Under the pieces are notes generated by a model. It was not told where the DNA came from, searched no databases, and saw only the letters and a program-made list of their open reading frames with translations. A stretch of 64,000 nucleotides of DNA from Aplectana chamaeleonis (Eukaryota; Nematoda; Chromadorea; Rhabditida; Cosmocercidae). The position numbers and the translations under genes are program-made. Location: the NCBI GenBank assembly GCA_029168955.1, contig JAPDOI010000174.1, forward strand, positions 1 through 64,000. The letters are read 5' to 3'. Shown in pieces: positions 9,174 to 24,100 of the stretch (position 1 is its first letter; each line of letters opens with the position of its first letter).

Positions 9174-12100
9174 TTCCATCATGAGCAGTGTTCGTTTGGC
9201 TTCGCCAAACGATGGGCCGGCTTCGCCAACCCCCTCCCATCATGAGCAGTATTAGTTTGGCTTCGCCAAACGGAAATGGTCGGCTTCGCCGACCCCTTCC
9301 ATCATGAGCAGTCTTCGTTTGGCTTCGCCAGACGAAGGAGCCAGCTTCGCCGGCCACCGCAATGTAGTATTCGTTTGGCTTCGCCAAACGGAAGTGTCGG
9401 CTTCGCCGACCTTCCATCATGTGCAGTGTTCGTTTGGCTCCGCCAAACGAAGGACCACTTCGCCGACCCCTTCCATCATGTGCAGTATTCGTTTGACTTC
9501 GTCAAACGAAGCGGTCGACTTCCGCCGACCCCCTTCCATCATGTGCAGTGTTCGTTTGGCTTCGCCAAACGCAGAGTCCAGCTTCGCCGACCCCCATCCA
9601 TCATGAGCAGTGTTCGTTTGGCTTCGCCAAACAAAGTCAGCTTCGCCGACCCCATCCATCATGAGCAGTCTTCGTTTGGCTTCGCCAAACAGAAGAGGGC
9701 CAACTTCGCCGACCCCTTCCATCATGTGCAGTGTTCGTTTGAAGCTTCGCCAAACAGCAGGGCCAGCCTTCGCCAACCCCCCATCCATCATGTGCAGTGT
9801 TCGTTTGGCTTCGCCAAACGCAAGGCCGGCTTCGCCGACCCCTTCCAACATGTGCAGTGTTCGTTTGGCTCCGCCAAACGAAGGACCGACTTCGCCGACC
9901 CCTTCCATCATGTGCAGTGTTCGTTTGACTTCGTCAAACGAAGGGTCGACTTCGCCGACCCCCCTCCATCATGTGCAGTATTCGTTTGACTTCGACATAC
10001 GCAGGGCCAGCTTCGCCAACCCTCTCCCATCATGTGCAGTGTTCGTTTGGCTTAGCCAAACGAAGGGCCGGCTTCGCCGACCCCTTCCATCATGTGCAGT
10101 GCTTCGTTTGACTTCGCCAAACGCAGGGCCAGCTTCGCCGACCCCTCCCATCATGTGCAGTCTTCGTTTGGCTTCGCCAAACGAAGGACCGGCTTCGCCG
10201 ACCCCCTTCCCTCATGACCAGTATTCGTTTGGCTTTGCCAAACGAAGGGCCAATTTCGCCGACCCCCCTCCATCATGGGTAGTATTCGTTTGGCTTCGCC
10301 AAACAAAGGGCCAGTTTCGCCGACCCCCTTCCATCATGTGCAGTGTTCGTTTGGCTTTGCCAAACGGTGTTCGTTTGGCTTCGCCGAACGGAAGCGGCTT
10401 CGCCGACCCTTCCATCATGTGCAGTGTTCGTTTGGCTTCGCCAAACGCAGGGCCAGCTTCGCCAACTCCCTCCATCATGTGCAGTGTTCGTTTGACTTCG
10501 CCAAACGCAGGGCCAGCTTCGCCAACCCCTCCCATCATGAGCAGTATTCGTTTGGCTTCGCCAAACGAAGAGTCGGCTTCGCCGACCCTCCATCATGAGC
10601 AGTGTTCGTTTGGCTTCGCCAAACGAAGGGCGGCTTCGCCGACCCCCTTCCATCATGTGCAGTGTTCGTTTGACTTCGCCAAACGAAGGGTCGACTTCGC
10701 CGACCCCTTCCATCATATGCAGTGTTCGTTTTGGCTTCGCCAAACGCAGGGGCCAGCCGCTTCGCCAACCCTTCCATCATGCGAGCAGTATTAGTTTGGC
10801 CTCTGCCAAACATGACCAGCCGGCTTTTCGCCGACCCCTTCCATCAATTGCAGTGTTCGTTTGGCTCCGCCAAACGAAGGACCAGCTTCGCCGACCTCCT
10901 TCCGTCATGAGCAGTGTTCGTTTGGCTTTGCCAAACGAAGGGCCAAATTCGCCGACCCCCTTCCATCATGTGCAGTGTTCGTTTGACTTCGCCAAACGCA
11001 GGGCCAGCTTCGCCAACCCCTCCCATCATGTGCAGTATTCGTTTGACTTCGTCAAACGAAGGGCCGGCTTCGCCGACCCCCTTCCATCATGAGCAGTGTT
11101 CGTTTGACTTCGCCAAACGAAGGGCCAGCTTCGCCAACCCCCTCCAACCATGAGCAGTGTTCGTTTGGCTTCGCCAAACGCAGAGCCGGCTTCGCCGACC
11201 CCTTCCATCATGAGCAGTGTTCGTTTGGCTTCGCCAAACGCAGAGCCAGCTTCGCCGACCCCTTCCATCATGTGCAGTATTCGTTTGGCTTCGCCAAACG
11301 AAGGTCAACTTCGCCGACCCCTTCCATCATGTGCAGTATTCGTTTGACTTCGTCAAACGAAGGGTCGACTTCGCCGACCCCTTCCATCATATGCAGTGTT
11401 CGTTTGACTTCGCCAAACGCAGGGCCAGCTTCGCCAACCCCTCCCATCATGAGCAGTCTTCGTTTGGCTTCGCCAAACGAAGGCCGGCTTCGCCGACCCC
11501 CTTCCATCATGTGCAGTGTTCGTTTGACTTCGCCAAACGCAGAGCCAGCTTCGCCGACCCCTACCATCATATGCAGTCTTCGTTTGGCTTCGCCAAACGA
11601 AGGCCGGCTTCGCCGACCCCTTCCATCATGTGCAGTGTTCGTTTGGCTTCGCCAAACGAAGGGCCAGTTTCGCCGACCCCTTCCATCATATGCAGTCTTC
11701 GTTTGGCTTCGCCAAACAGAAGAGCCGGCTTCGCCGACCCCTTCCATCATGTGCAGTATTCGTTTTGACTTCGCCAAACGAAGGTCGACTTCGCCGACCC
11801 CCTTCCATCATATGCAGTGTTCGTTTGACTTCGCCAAACGCAGGGCCAGCTTCGCCGACCCCTTCCATCATGGGCAGTCTTCGTTTGGCTTCGCCAAACA
11901 AAGGCGGCTTCGCCGACCCCTTCCATCATGTGCAGTGTTCGTTTGACTTCGCCAAACGCAGGGCCAGCTTCGGCAAACCCTCCCATCATGTGCAGTGTTC
12001 GTTTGGCTTCGCCAAACGAAGAGCCGGCTTCGCCGACCCCTTCCATCATGTGCAGTGTTCGTTTGGCTTCGCCAAACGCAGAGCCAGCTTCGCCGAACCC

Positions 12101-15100
12101 CCATCCATCATGGGCAGTGTTCGTTTGGCTTCGCCAAACGCAAGGCCGGCTTCGCCGACCCCCTTCCATGATGTGCAGTCTTCGTTTGGCTTCGGCGAAC
12201 GAAGGGCCGTCTTCGCCGAACCCCTTCCATCATGTGCAGTCTTCGTTTGGCTTCGCCAAACAAAGGGCCGGCTTCGCCGACCCCCCTCCATCATGGGCAG
12301 TGTTCGTTTGGCTTGGCCAAGCGAAGGGTCGACTTCGCCGACCCCCTTCCATCAATTGCAGTATTCGTTTGACTTCGCCAAACGAAGGGCCGGCTTCGCC
12401 GACCCCCTTCCATCATGTGCAGTCTTCGTTTGGCTTCGCCAAACGAAGGGTCGACTTCGCCGACCCCTTCCATCATGTGCAGTGTTCGTTTGACTTCGCC
12501 AAACGCAGGGCCAGCTTCGCCAACCCTCCCATCATGAGCAGCAGTCTTCGTTTGGCTTCGCCAAACGAAGACGCTTTTTCGCCGACCCCTTCCATCATGG
12601 GCAGTGCTCCGTTTGGCAAACAAAGGGCCTTCGCCGACCCCCTTCCATCATGCAGTGTCTCGTTTGGCTTCGCCAAACGCAAGGGCCGGCTTCGCCGACC
12701 CCCTTCCATCATGTGCAGTGTTCGTTTGGCTTCGCCAAACGCAGAGCCAGCTTCGCCGACTTCCATCGCACATGATAAAGCCAGCTTCGCCGACCCCCTT
12801 CCATCATGTGCAGTATCTGCCTGACGGCTTCGCCAAACGAAGGAGACTTTGCCGACCCTTCCATCATGTGCAGTGTTCGTTTGGCTTCGCCAAACGAAGG
12901 GCCGGCTTCGCCGACCCCCTTCCATCATGTGCAGTGTTCGTTTGGCTTCGCCAAACGCAGGGTCGACTTCGCCGACCCCTTCCATCATATGCAGTGTTCG
13001 TTTGGCTTCGCCAAACGCAGGGCCAGCTTCGCCGACCCCTTCCATCATGTGCAGTGTTCGTTTGACTTCGCCAAACGAAGGGTCGACTTCGCCGACCCCC
13101 CTTCCATCATGTGCAGTGTTCGTTTGGCTTCGCCAAACGAAGGGCCAGCTTCGCCGACCCCTTCCATCATGTGCAGTGTTCGTTTGGCTTCGCCAAACGA
13201 AGGACCAACTTCGCCGACCCTTCCATCATGTGCAGTATTCGTTTGGCTTCGCCAAACGAAGGCCGGCTTCGCCGACCCCTTCCATCATGTGCAGTGTTCG
13301 TTTGGCTTCGCCAAATGCAGAGCCAGCTTCGCCGACCCCTTCCATCATGAGCAGTATTCGTTTGGCTTCGCCAAACGCATAGCCAGTTTCGCCGACCCCT
13401 TCCATCATGTGCAGTGTTCGTTTGGCTTCGCCAAACGAAGGGCCAGCTTCGCCGACCCCTTCCATCATGAGCAGTGTTAGTCTGGCTTCGCCAAACGAAG
13501 GGTTGGCTTCGCCGACCCCCTTCCATCATGTGCAGTGTTCGTTTGGCTTCGCCAAACGAAGGACCGACTTCGCCCACCCCCTTCCATCATAACCAGGAAT
13601 TGTTTGGCTTCGCCAAACGAAGGGCCGGCTTCGCCGACCCTTCCATCATGTGCAGTGTTCGTTTGGCTTCGCCAAACGCGGCCGGCTTCGCCGACCCCTT
13701 CCATCATGTGCAGTATTCGTTTGACTTCGCCAAACGAAGGGCCGGCTTCGCCGACCCCTTCCATCATGTGCAGTGTTCGTTTGACTTCGCCAAACGCAGT
13801 GCCAGCTTCGCCGACCCCCTTCCATCATGTGCAGTATTCGTTTGGCTTCGCCAAACGAAGGGCCAGTTTCGCCGACCCCTTCCATCATGGGCAGTGTTCG
13901 TTTGGCTTCGCCAAACGAAAGGCCAGTTTCGCCGACCCCCATCCATCATGTGCAGTGTTCGTTTGGCTTCGCCAAACGAAGGGCCGGCTTCGCCGACCCC
14001 CTTCCATCATGTGCAGTCTTCGTTTGGCTTTGCCAACCGAAGGGCCGGCTTCGCCAACCCCCTTCCATCATGTGCAGTGTTTGTTTGACATCGCCAAACG
14101 CAGGGCCAGCTTCGCCAACCCCCTCCCATCATGTGCAGTGTTCGTTTGGCTTCGCCAAACGAAGGACCGACTTCGCCGACCCCCTTACATCATAAGCAGT
14201 ATTCGTTTGGCTTCGCCAAACGAAGGGTCGACTTCGCCGACCCCCTTCCATCAATTGCAGTATTCGTTTGACTTCGCCAAACGCAGGGCCAGCTTCGCCG
14301 ACCCCCTTCCATCATATGCAGTCTTCGTTTGGCTTCGCCTACCGAAAGGCCGGCTTCGCCGACCCCCTTCCATCATGAGCAGTGTTCGTTTGGCTTCGCC
14401 AAACGCAGAGCCAGCTTCGCCGACCACCTTCCCTCATGAGCAGTCTTCGTTTGGCTTCGCCAAACAAAAGGCCGGCTTCGCCGACCCCCATCCATCATGG
14501 GCAGTGTTCGCTTGGCTTCGCCAAACAAAGGGCCAGTTTCGCCGACCCCCATCCATTATGAGCAGTGTTCGTTTGGCTTCGTCAAACGAAGGTCGACTTC
14601 GCCGACCCTTCCATCATGTGCAGTGTTCGTTTGACTTCGCCAAACGCAGGGCCAGCTTCGCCAACCCCTCCCATCATGAGCAGTATTCGTTTGGCTTCGC
14701 CAAACGAAGGCCGGCTTCGCCGACCCCTTCCATCATGTGCAGTGTTCGTTTGGCTTCGCCAAACGCAAGGCCAGCTTCGCCGACCCCTCCCATCATGAGC
14801 AGTATTCGTTTGGCTTCGCCAAACGAAGGGTCGACTTCGCCGACCCCCTTCCATCATGAGCAGTCTTCGTTTGGCTTCGCCAAACGAAGGGCCGTCTTCG
14901 CCGACCCACCTCCATCATGAGCAGTGTTCGTTTGGCTTCGCCAAACGCAGGGCCAGTTTCGCCAACCCCCTTCCAACATGTGCAAAGTTAGTTTGGCTTC
15001 GCCAAACGCAGAGCCAGCTTCGCCGACCCCCTTCCATCATATGCAGTATTCGCTTGACTTCGCCAAACGAAGGCTCGACTTCGCCGATCCCCTTCCATCA

Positions 15101-18100
15101 TGTGCAGTGTTCGTTTGACTTCGCCAAACGCAGTGCCAGCTTCGCCAACCCCCTCCCATCATGAGCAGTATTCGTTTGGCTTCGCCAAACGAAGGCCGGC
15201 TTCGCCGACCCCCTTCCATCATGTGCAGTATTCGTTTGGCTTCGCCAAACGCAGGGCCAACTTCGCCGACCCCTTCCATCATGTGCAGTGTTCGTTTGGC
15301 TTCGCCAAACGCAGAGCCAGCTTCGCCGACCCCCTTCCATCATGTGCAGTATTCGTTTGGCTTCGCCAAACGCAGGGTCGGCTTCGCCGACCCCCTCCAT
15401 CATGTGCAGTGTTCGTTTGGCTTCGCCAAACGCAGGGCCAGCTTCGCCGACCCCTTCCATCATGAGCAGTGTTCGTTTGGCTTCGCCAAACGAAGAGCCA
15501 GCTTCGCCGACCCCTTCCATCATGAGCAGTGTTCGTTTGGCTTCGCCAAACGCAGGGCCAGCTTCGCCGACCCCTTCCATCATGTGCAGTATTCGTTTGG
15601 CTTCGCCAAACGAAGAGGCCGACTTCGCCGACCCCTTCCATCATGTGCAGTGTTCGTTTGACTTCGCCAAACGCAGGGCCAGCTTCGCCGACCCCTTCCA
15701 TCATGAGCAGTGTTCGTTTGGCTTCGCCAAACGCAGGGCCGGCTTCGCCGACCCCTTCCATCATGCAGTATTCGTTTGGCTTCGCCAAACGAAGGCCAGC
15801 TTCGCCGACCCCTTCCATCATGGGCAGTGTTCGTTTGGCTTCGCCAAACGAAGGGCCAGCTTCGCCGACCCCTTCCATCATGAGCAGTGTTCGTTTGGCT
15901 TCGCCAAACGCAAGCCGGCTTCGCCGACCCCTTCCATCATGTGCAGTGTTCGTTTGGCTTCGCCAAACGCAAGGCCGCCTTCGCCGCCCCCTTCCATCAT
16001 AAGCAGTCTTCGTTTGGCTTCGCCAAACGAAGGGCCGGCTTCGCCGACCCCCTTCCATCATGTGCAGTCTTCGTTTGACTTCGCCAAACGCAGGGCCAGT
16101 TTCGCCAACCCCCTTCCAACATGTGCAGTGTTAGTTTGGCTTCGCCAAACGCAGAGCCAGCTTCGCCGACCCCTTCCATCATATGCAGTATTCGCTTGAC
16201 TTCGCCAAACGATGGGTCGACTTCGCCGACCCCCTTCCATCAATTGCAGTATTCGTTTGACTTCGCCAAACGAAGGGTCGACTTCGCCGACCCCCTTCCA
16301 TCATGTGCAGTGTTCGTTTGACTTTGCCAAGCGCAGGGCCAGCTTCGCCAACCCCCTCCCATCATGAGCAGTATTCGTTTGGCTTCGCCAAGCGAAGGGT
16401 CGACTTCGCCGACCCCCTTCCATCAATTGCAGTATTCGTTTGACTTCGCCAAACGAAGGGTCGACTTCGCCGATTCCCTTCCATCAATTGCAGTATTCGT
16501 TTGACTTCGCCAAACGAAGGGTCGACTTCGCCGACTCCCTTCCATCATGTGCAGTGTTCGTTTGGCTTCGCCGAACGAAGGGCCGGCTTCGCCGACCCCC
16601 TTCCCTCATGGGCAGTGTTCGTTTGGCTTGGCCAAGCGAAGGGTCGACTTCGCCGACCCCCTTCCATCAATTGCAGTATTCGTTTGACTTCGCCAAACAA
16701 AGGGCCGGCTTCGCCGACCCCCTTCCATCATGAGCAGTCTTCGTTTGGCTTCGCCAAACGAAGGGCCGGCTTCGCCGACCCCCCTCCATCATGAGCAGTG
16801 TTCGTTTGGCTTCGCCAAACGCAGAGCCAGCTTCGCCGACCCCATTCCCTCGTGTGCAGTATTTGTTTGGCTTCGCCAAACGAAGGGCCGGCTTCGCCGA
16901 CCCCTTCCATCATGTGCAGTGTTCGTTTGGCTTCCGCCGAAACGCAAGGCCGGACTTCGCCAACCCCCTTCCAACATGTGCAGTGTTAGTTTGGCTTCGC
17001 CAAACGCAGAGCCAGCTTCGCCGACCCCTTCCATCATATGCAGTATTCGCTTGACTTCGCCAAACGAAGGCTCGACTTCGCCGATCCCCTTCCATCATGT
17101 GCAGTGTTCGTTTGACTTCGCCAAACGCAGGGCCAGCTTCGCCAACCCCCTCCCATCATGAGCAGTATTCGTTTGGCTTCGCCAAACGAAGGGTCGACTT
17201 CGCCGACCCCCTTCCATCAATTGCAGTATTCGTTTGACTTCGCCAAGCGCAGGGCCAGCTTCGCCGACCCCCTTCCATCACAAGCAGTCTTCGTTTGGCT
17301 TCGCCAAACGAAGGGCCGGCTTCGCCGACCCCCTTCCATCATGTGCAGTGTTCGTTTGACTTCGCCAAACGCAGGGCCAGTTTCGCCAACCCCCTTCCAA
17401 CATGTGCAGTGTTAGTCTGGCTTCGCCAAACGAAGGGCCAGTTTCGCCGACCCCCATCCATCATGGGCAGTGTTCGTTTGGCTTCGCCGAACGAAGGGCC
17501 GGCTTCGCCGACCCCCTTCCGTCATGTGCAGGCTTCGTTTGGCTTTGCCAAACGAAGGGCCGGCTTCGCCGACCCCCTTCCATCATGAGCAGTCTTCGTT
17601 CGGCTTTGCCAAACGAAAGGCTGGCTTTGCCGACCCCCTTCCATCATGTGCAGTGTTCGTTTGGCTTCGCCAAACAAAGGGCCGGCTTCGCCGACCCTCC
17701 ATCATGTGCAGTGTTCGTTTGACTTCGCCAAACGAAGGGTCGACTTCGCCGACTCCCTTCCATCATGTGCAGTGTTCGTTTGGCTTCGCCAAACGCAAGG
17801 CCGGCTTCGCCGCCCCCCTTCCATCATAAGCAGTCTTCGTTTGGCTTCGCCAAACGAAGCTACGACTTCGCCGACCCCCTTCCATCATAAGCAGTATTTG
17901 TTTGGCTTCGCCAAACGAAGGGTCGACTTCGCCGACCCCCTTCCATCATGTGCAGTGTTCGTTTGACTTCGCCAAACGCAGGGCCAGCTTCGCCAACCCC
18001 CTCCCATCATGAGCAGTATTCGTTTGGCTTCGCCAAACGAAGGGCCGGCTTCGCCGACCCCCTTCCATCATGTGCAGTCTTCGTTTGGCTTCGCCAAACG

Positions 18101-21100
18101 AAGGGCCGGCTTCGCCGACCCCCCTCCATCATGAGCAGTGTTCGTTTGGCTTCGCCAAACGCAAGGCCGGCTTCGCCGCCCCCCTTCCATCATAAGCAGT
18201 CTTCGTTTGGCTTCGCCAAACGAAGGGCCGGCTTCGCCGACCCCCTTCCATCATGTGCAGTCTTCGTTTGACTTCGCCAAACGCAGGGCCAGTTTCGCCA
18301 ACCCCCTTCCAACATGTGCAGTGTTAGTTTGGCTTCGCCAAACGCAGAGCCAGCTTCGCCGACCCCTTCCATCATATGCAGTATTCGCTTGGCTTCGCCA
18401 AACGAAGGGCCGGCTTCGCCGACCCCCTTCCATCATGTGCAGTGTTCGTTAGGCTTCGCCAAACGAAGGGCCAGTTTCGCCGACCCCCATCCATCATGGG
18501 CAGTGTTCGTTTGGCTTCGCCAAACGCAAGGCCGGCTTTGCCGACCCCCTTCCGTCATGTGCAGTGTTCGTTTGGCTTTGCCAAACAAAGGTCTAGCTTC
18601 GCCGACCCCCTTCCATCATGTGCAGTGCTCGTTTGGCTCCGCCAAACGAAGGGCCAGTTTCGCCGACCCCCTTCCAACATGTGCAGTGTTAGTTTGGCTT
18701 CGCCAAACGCAGAGCCAGCTTCGCCGACCCCCTTCCATCATATGAAGTGTTCGTTTGGCTTCGCCAAAAGCAGAGCCAGCTTCGCCGACCCCCCTCCATC
18801 ATGGGCAGTGTTCGTTTGGCTTCGCCAAACGCAAGGCCGGCTTCGCCGACCCCCTTCCAACATGTGCAGTCTTCGTTTGGCTTCGCCAAACGCAGAGCCA
18901 GCTTCGCCGACCCCCATCCATCATGGGCAGTGTTCGTTTGGCTTCGCCAAACGAAGGGCCGGCTTCGCCGACCCCCTTCCATCATATGCAGTGTTCGTTT
19001 GGCTTGGCCAAGCGAAGGGTCAACTTCGCCGACCCCCTTCCATCAATTGCAGTATTCGTTTGACTTCGCCAAACGAAGGGTCGACTTCGCCGACCCCCTT
19101 CCATCATGTGCAGTGTTCGTTTGACTTCGCCAAACGCAGGGCCAGCTTCGCCAACCCCTTCCCACCATGAGCAGTATTCGTTTGGCTTCGCCAAACGAAG
19201 GGTCGACTTCGCCGACCCCCTTCCATCATGAGCAGTGTTCGTTTGGCTTCGCCAAACGCAATGCCGGCTTCGCCGACCCCTTCCATCATGAGCAGTCTTC
19301 GTTTGGCTTCGCCAAACGAAGGGCCGGCTTCGCCGACCCCCATCCATCATGGGCAGTGTTCATTTTGCTTCGTCAAACGAAGGGCCGGCTTCGCCGACCC
19401 CCTTCCATCATGTGCAGTCTTCGTTTGGCTTCGCCAAACGAAGGGCCGGCTTCGCCGACCCCCTTCCATCATGTGCAGTGTTCGTTTGGCTTCGCCAAAC
19501 GACGCAAGCCAGCTTCGCCGACCCCCTTCCATCATGTGCAGTGTTCGTTTGGCTCCGACAAACAAAGGGCCGGCTTCGCCGACCCCCTTCCATCATGAGC
19601 AGTGTTCGAAGAGCCAGTTTCGCCGACCTCCTTCCGTCATGAGCAGTGTTCGTTTGGCTTTGCCAAACGAAGGGCTAAATTTGCCGACCCCCTTCCATCA
19701 TGTGCAGTATTTGCTTGGCTTCGCCAAACGCAAGGGCTGCTTTGCCGGGCCGCTTCCAGCATGTGCAGTGTTAGTTTGGCTTCGCCAAACGCAGAGTCAG
19801 CTTCGCCGACCCCCTTCCATCATGAGCAGTGTTCGTTTGGCTTCGCCAAACGAAGGGTCGGCTTCGCCGACCCCCTTCCATCATGAGCAATCTTCGTTTG
19901 GCTTCGCCAAACGAAGGGCCGGCTTCGCCGACCCCTTCCACCATGAGCAGTGTTCGTTTGGCTTCGCCAAACGAAGGGCCAGCTTCGCCGACCCCTTCCA
20001 TCATGAGCAGTGTTCGTTTGGCTTCGCCAAACGAAGGGCCAGCTTCGCCGACCCCCTTCCATCATGTGCAGTGTTCGTTTGGCTTCGCCAAACGAAGCGC
20101 CGGCTTCGCCGACCCCCTTCCATCATGAGCAGTATTCGTTTGGCCTCTCCAAACAAAGGACCGGCTTCGCCGACCCCCTTCCATCATGTGCAGTGTTCAA
20201 TTGGCTTCGACAAACGGAAGGCCAGCTTCGCCGACCCTCTTCCATCATGTGCAGTGTTCGTTTGGCTTCGCCAAACGAAGGGCCGGCTTTGCCGACCCCC
20301 TTCCATCATGTGCAGTCTTCGTTTGGCTTCGCCAAACGCAGGGCCAGCTTCGCCGACCCCCTTCCATCATGTGCAGTGTTCGTTTGGCTTCGCCAAACGC
20401 AGGGCCAGCTTCGCCGACCCCTTCCATCATGTGCAGTGTTCGTTTGGCTTTGGCTAAACGCAAGGCCGGCTTCGCCGACCCCCTTCCAACATGTGCAGTG
20501 TTAGTTTGGCTTCGCCAAACGCAGAGCCAGTTTCGCCGACCCCCCTCCATCATGTGCAGTGTTAGTTTGGCTTCGCCAAACGCAGACCCAGCTTCGCCGA
20601 CCCCCTTCCATCATATGCAGTCTTCGTTTGGCTTCGCCAAACGCAGAGGCCAGCTTCGCCGACCCCCTTCCATCATGTGCAGTGTTCGTTTGGCTTCGCC
20701 AAACGAAGGCCAGCTTCGCCGACCCCTTCCATCATGTGCAGTATTCGTTTGGCTTCGCCAAACGAAGGGCCAATTCGCCGACCCCTTCCAACATGTGCAG
20801 TGTTAGTTTGGCTTCGAAAAACGCAGAGCCAGCTTCGCCGATCCCCTTCCATCATGGGCAGTGTTCGTTTGGCTTCGCCAAACGAAGGGCCCGCTTCGCT
20901 GACCCCCTCCATCATGGGCAGTGTTCATTTGGCTTCGTCAAACGCAGCGCCCGCTTCGCTGACCCCCCTCCATCATGAGCAGCGTTCGTTTGGCTTCGCC
21001 AAACAAAGGGCCAGCTTCGCCGACCCCCTTCCATCATGTGCAATGTTTGTTTGGCTTCGCCAAACGAAGGGCCAGCTTCGCCGACCCCCTCCATCATGAG

Positions 21101-24100
21101 CAGTGTTCGTTTGGCTTCGCCAAACGCAGGGCCAGCTTCGCCGACCCCCTTCCATCATGTGCAGTGTTCGTTTGGCTTCGCCAAACGCATAGCCAGCTTC
21201 GCCGACCCCTTCCATCATATGCAGTGTTCGTTTGGCTTCGCCAAACGAAGGGCCAGCTTCGCCGACCCCTTCCATCATGGGCAGTGTTCGTTTGGCTTCG
21301 CCAAACGAAGGGCCAACTTCGCCGACCCCCTTCCATCATGAGCAGTGTTCGTTTGGCTTCGCCAAACGAAGGGCCGGCTTCGCCGACCCCTTCCATCATG
21401 TGCAGTGTTCGTTTGGCTTCGCCAAACAAAAGGCCGGCTTCGCCGACCCCCATCCATCATGGGCAGTGTTCGCTTGGCTTCGCCAAACAAAGGGCCAGTT
21501 TCGCCGACCCCCATCCATTATGAGCAGTGTTCGTTTGGCTTCGCCAAACGCATAGCCAGTTTCGCCGACCCCCCTCCATCATGTGCAGTGTTCGTTTGGC
21601 TTCGCCAAACGCAGAGCCAGCTTCGCCGACCCCCTTCCATCATGTGCAGTCTTCGTTTGGCTTCGCCAAACGAAGGGCCGGCTTCGCCGACCCCCTTCCA
21701 TCATATGCAGTGTTCGTTTGGCTTCGCCAAACGAAGGGCCGGCTTCGCCGACTCCCTTCCATTAGGTGCAGTGTTCGTGTGGCTTCGCCAAACGAAGGGC
21801 CAGCTTCGCCGACCCCTTCCATCATGTGCAGTCTTCGTTTGGCTTCGCCAAACGAAGGGCCGGCTTCGCCGACACCCTTCCATCATGAGCAGTGTTCGTT
21901 TGGCTTCGACAAACAAAGGGCCAGTTTCGCCGACCCCCCTCCATCATGGGCAGTGTTCGTTTGGCTTCGCCAAACAAAGGGCCGGCTTCGCCGACCCCCC
22001 TCCATCATGTGCAGTATCCGTTTGGCTTCGCCAAACGAGGGGCCGGCTTTGCCGACCCCCCTCCATCATGTGCAGTGTTCGCTTGGCTTCGCCAAACGCA
22101 GGGCCCTCTTCGCTGACCCCCTTCCATCATGAGCAGTGTTCGTTTGGCTTAGCCAAACGCAGAGCCAGTTTCACCGACCCCCTTCCCTTATGAGCAGTAT
22201 TCGCTTGGCTTCGCCAAACGCAGGGCCCGCTTCGCTGACCCCCTTCCATCATGTGCAGTGTTCGTTTGGCTAGGCCAAACGCAGAGCCAGCTTCACCGAC
22301 CCCCTTCCATCATGAGCAGTGTTCGTTTGGCTTCACCAACCGAAGGGCCGGCTTCGTCGACTCCCTTCCATCATGTGCAGTCTTCGTTTGGCTTCGCCAA
22401 ACGCCGGGCCGGCTTCGCCGACCCCCTCCATTATGTGCAGTGTTCGCTTGACTTCGTCAAACGAAGGGCCGGCTTCGCCGACCCCCTTCCATCATGTGCA
22501 GTGTTCGTTTGGCTTCGCCAAACGCAGGGCCGGCTTCGCCGACCCCTTCCATCATGTGCAGTGTTCGTTTGGCTTCGCCAAACGCAGAGGGCCAGCTTCG
22601 CTGACCCCCTCCATCATGAGCAGTGTTCGTTTGGCTTCGCCAAACGAAGGGCCAGCTTCGCCGACCCCTTCCATCATGTGCAGTGTTCGTTTGGCTTCGC
22701 CAAACGCAGGGCCAACTTCGCCGACCCCCTTCCATCATGTGCAGTGTTCGTTTGGCTTCGCCAAACGCAGGGCCAGCTTCGCCGACCCCTTCCATCATGA
22801 GCAGTGTTCGTTTGGCTTCGCCAAACGCAGGGCCAACTTCGCCGACCCCTTCCATCATGAGCAGTGTTCGTTTGGCTTCGCCAAACGCAAGGCCAGCTTC
22901 GCCGACCCCTTCCATCATGTGCAGTGTTCGTTTGGTTTCGCCAAACAAAGGGCCGGCTTCGCCGACCTCCTTCCATCATGAGCAATATTCGTTTGGCTTC
23001 GCCAAACAAAGGGCCGGCTTCACCGTCCCCTTCCATCATGTGGAGTGTTCGTTTGGCTTCCACAAACGGAGGGCCGGCTTCGCCGACCCCCTTCCATCAT
23101 GTGCAGTATTCGTTTGGCTTTGCCAAACGAAGGGTCGACTTCGCCGACCCCTTCCATCATGTGCAGTGTTCGTTTGGCTTCGCCAAACGCAGGGCCAGCT
23201 TCGCCGACCCCTTCCATCATGAGCAGTGTTCGTTTGGCTTCGCCAAACGAAGGGTCGACTTCGCCGACCCCTTCCATCATGAGCAGTGTTCGTTTGGCTT
23301 CGCCAAACGCAGGGCCAGCTTCGCCGACCCCCTTCCATCATGAGCAGTATTCGTTTGGCTTCGCCAAACGAAGGGCCAGCTTCGCCGACCCCTTCCATCA
23401 TGTGCAGTCTTCGTTTGGCTTCGCCAAACGAAGGCCAGCTTCGCCGACCCCCTTCCATCATGAGCAGTGTTCGTTTGGCTTCGCCAAACGCAGGGCCAGC
23501 TTCGCCGACCCCTTCCCATCATGTGCAGTATTCGTTTGGCTTCGCCAAACGAAGGGCCAGTTTTCGCCGACCCCCTTCCATCATGTGCAGTGTTCGTTTC
23601 GCTTCGCCAAACGAAGGGCCGGCTTCGCCGACCCCCTTCCAACATGTGCAATGTTCGTTTGGCTTTGCCAAACGAAGGGCCGGCTTCGCCGACCCCTTCC
23701 ATCATGAGGAGTGTTCGTTTCGCTTCGCCAAACAAAGGGCCAGTTTCGACGACCCCCTTCCATCATGAGGAGTGTTCGTTTGGCCTCGCCAAACGAAGGG
23801 CCAGCTTCGCCGACCCCTTTCCATCATGAGGAGTGTTCGTTTCGCTTCGCCAAACGAAGGGCCGGCTTCGCCGACCACCTTCCATCATGTGCAATGTTCG
23901 TTTGGCGTCGCCAAACGAAGGGCCGGCTTCGCCGACCCCTTTCCATCATGTGCAGTGTTCGTTTGGCTTCGCCAAACGAAGGGCCGGCTTCGCCGACCCC
24001 TTCCATCATGTGCAGTATTCGTTTGGCTTCGCCAAACGCAGGGCCGGCTTCGCCCCCCCCCTTCCATCATGTGCAGTGTTCGTTTGGCTTCGCCAAAAGC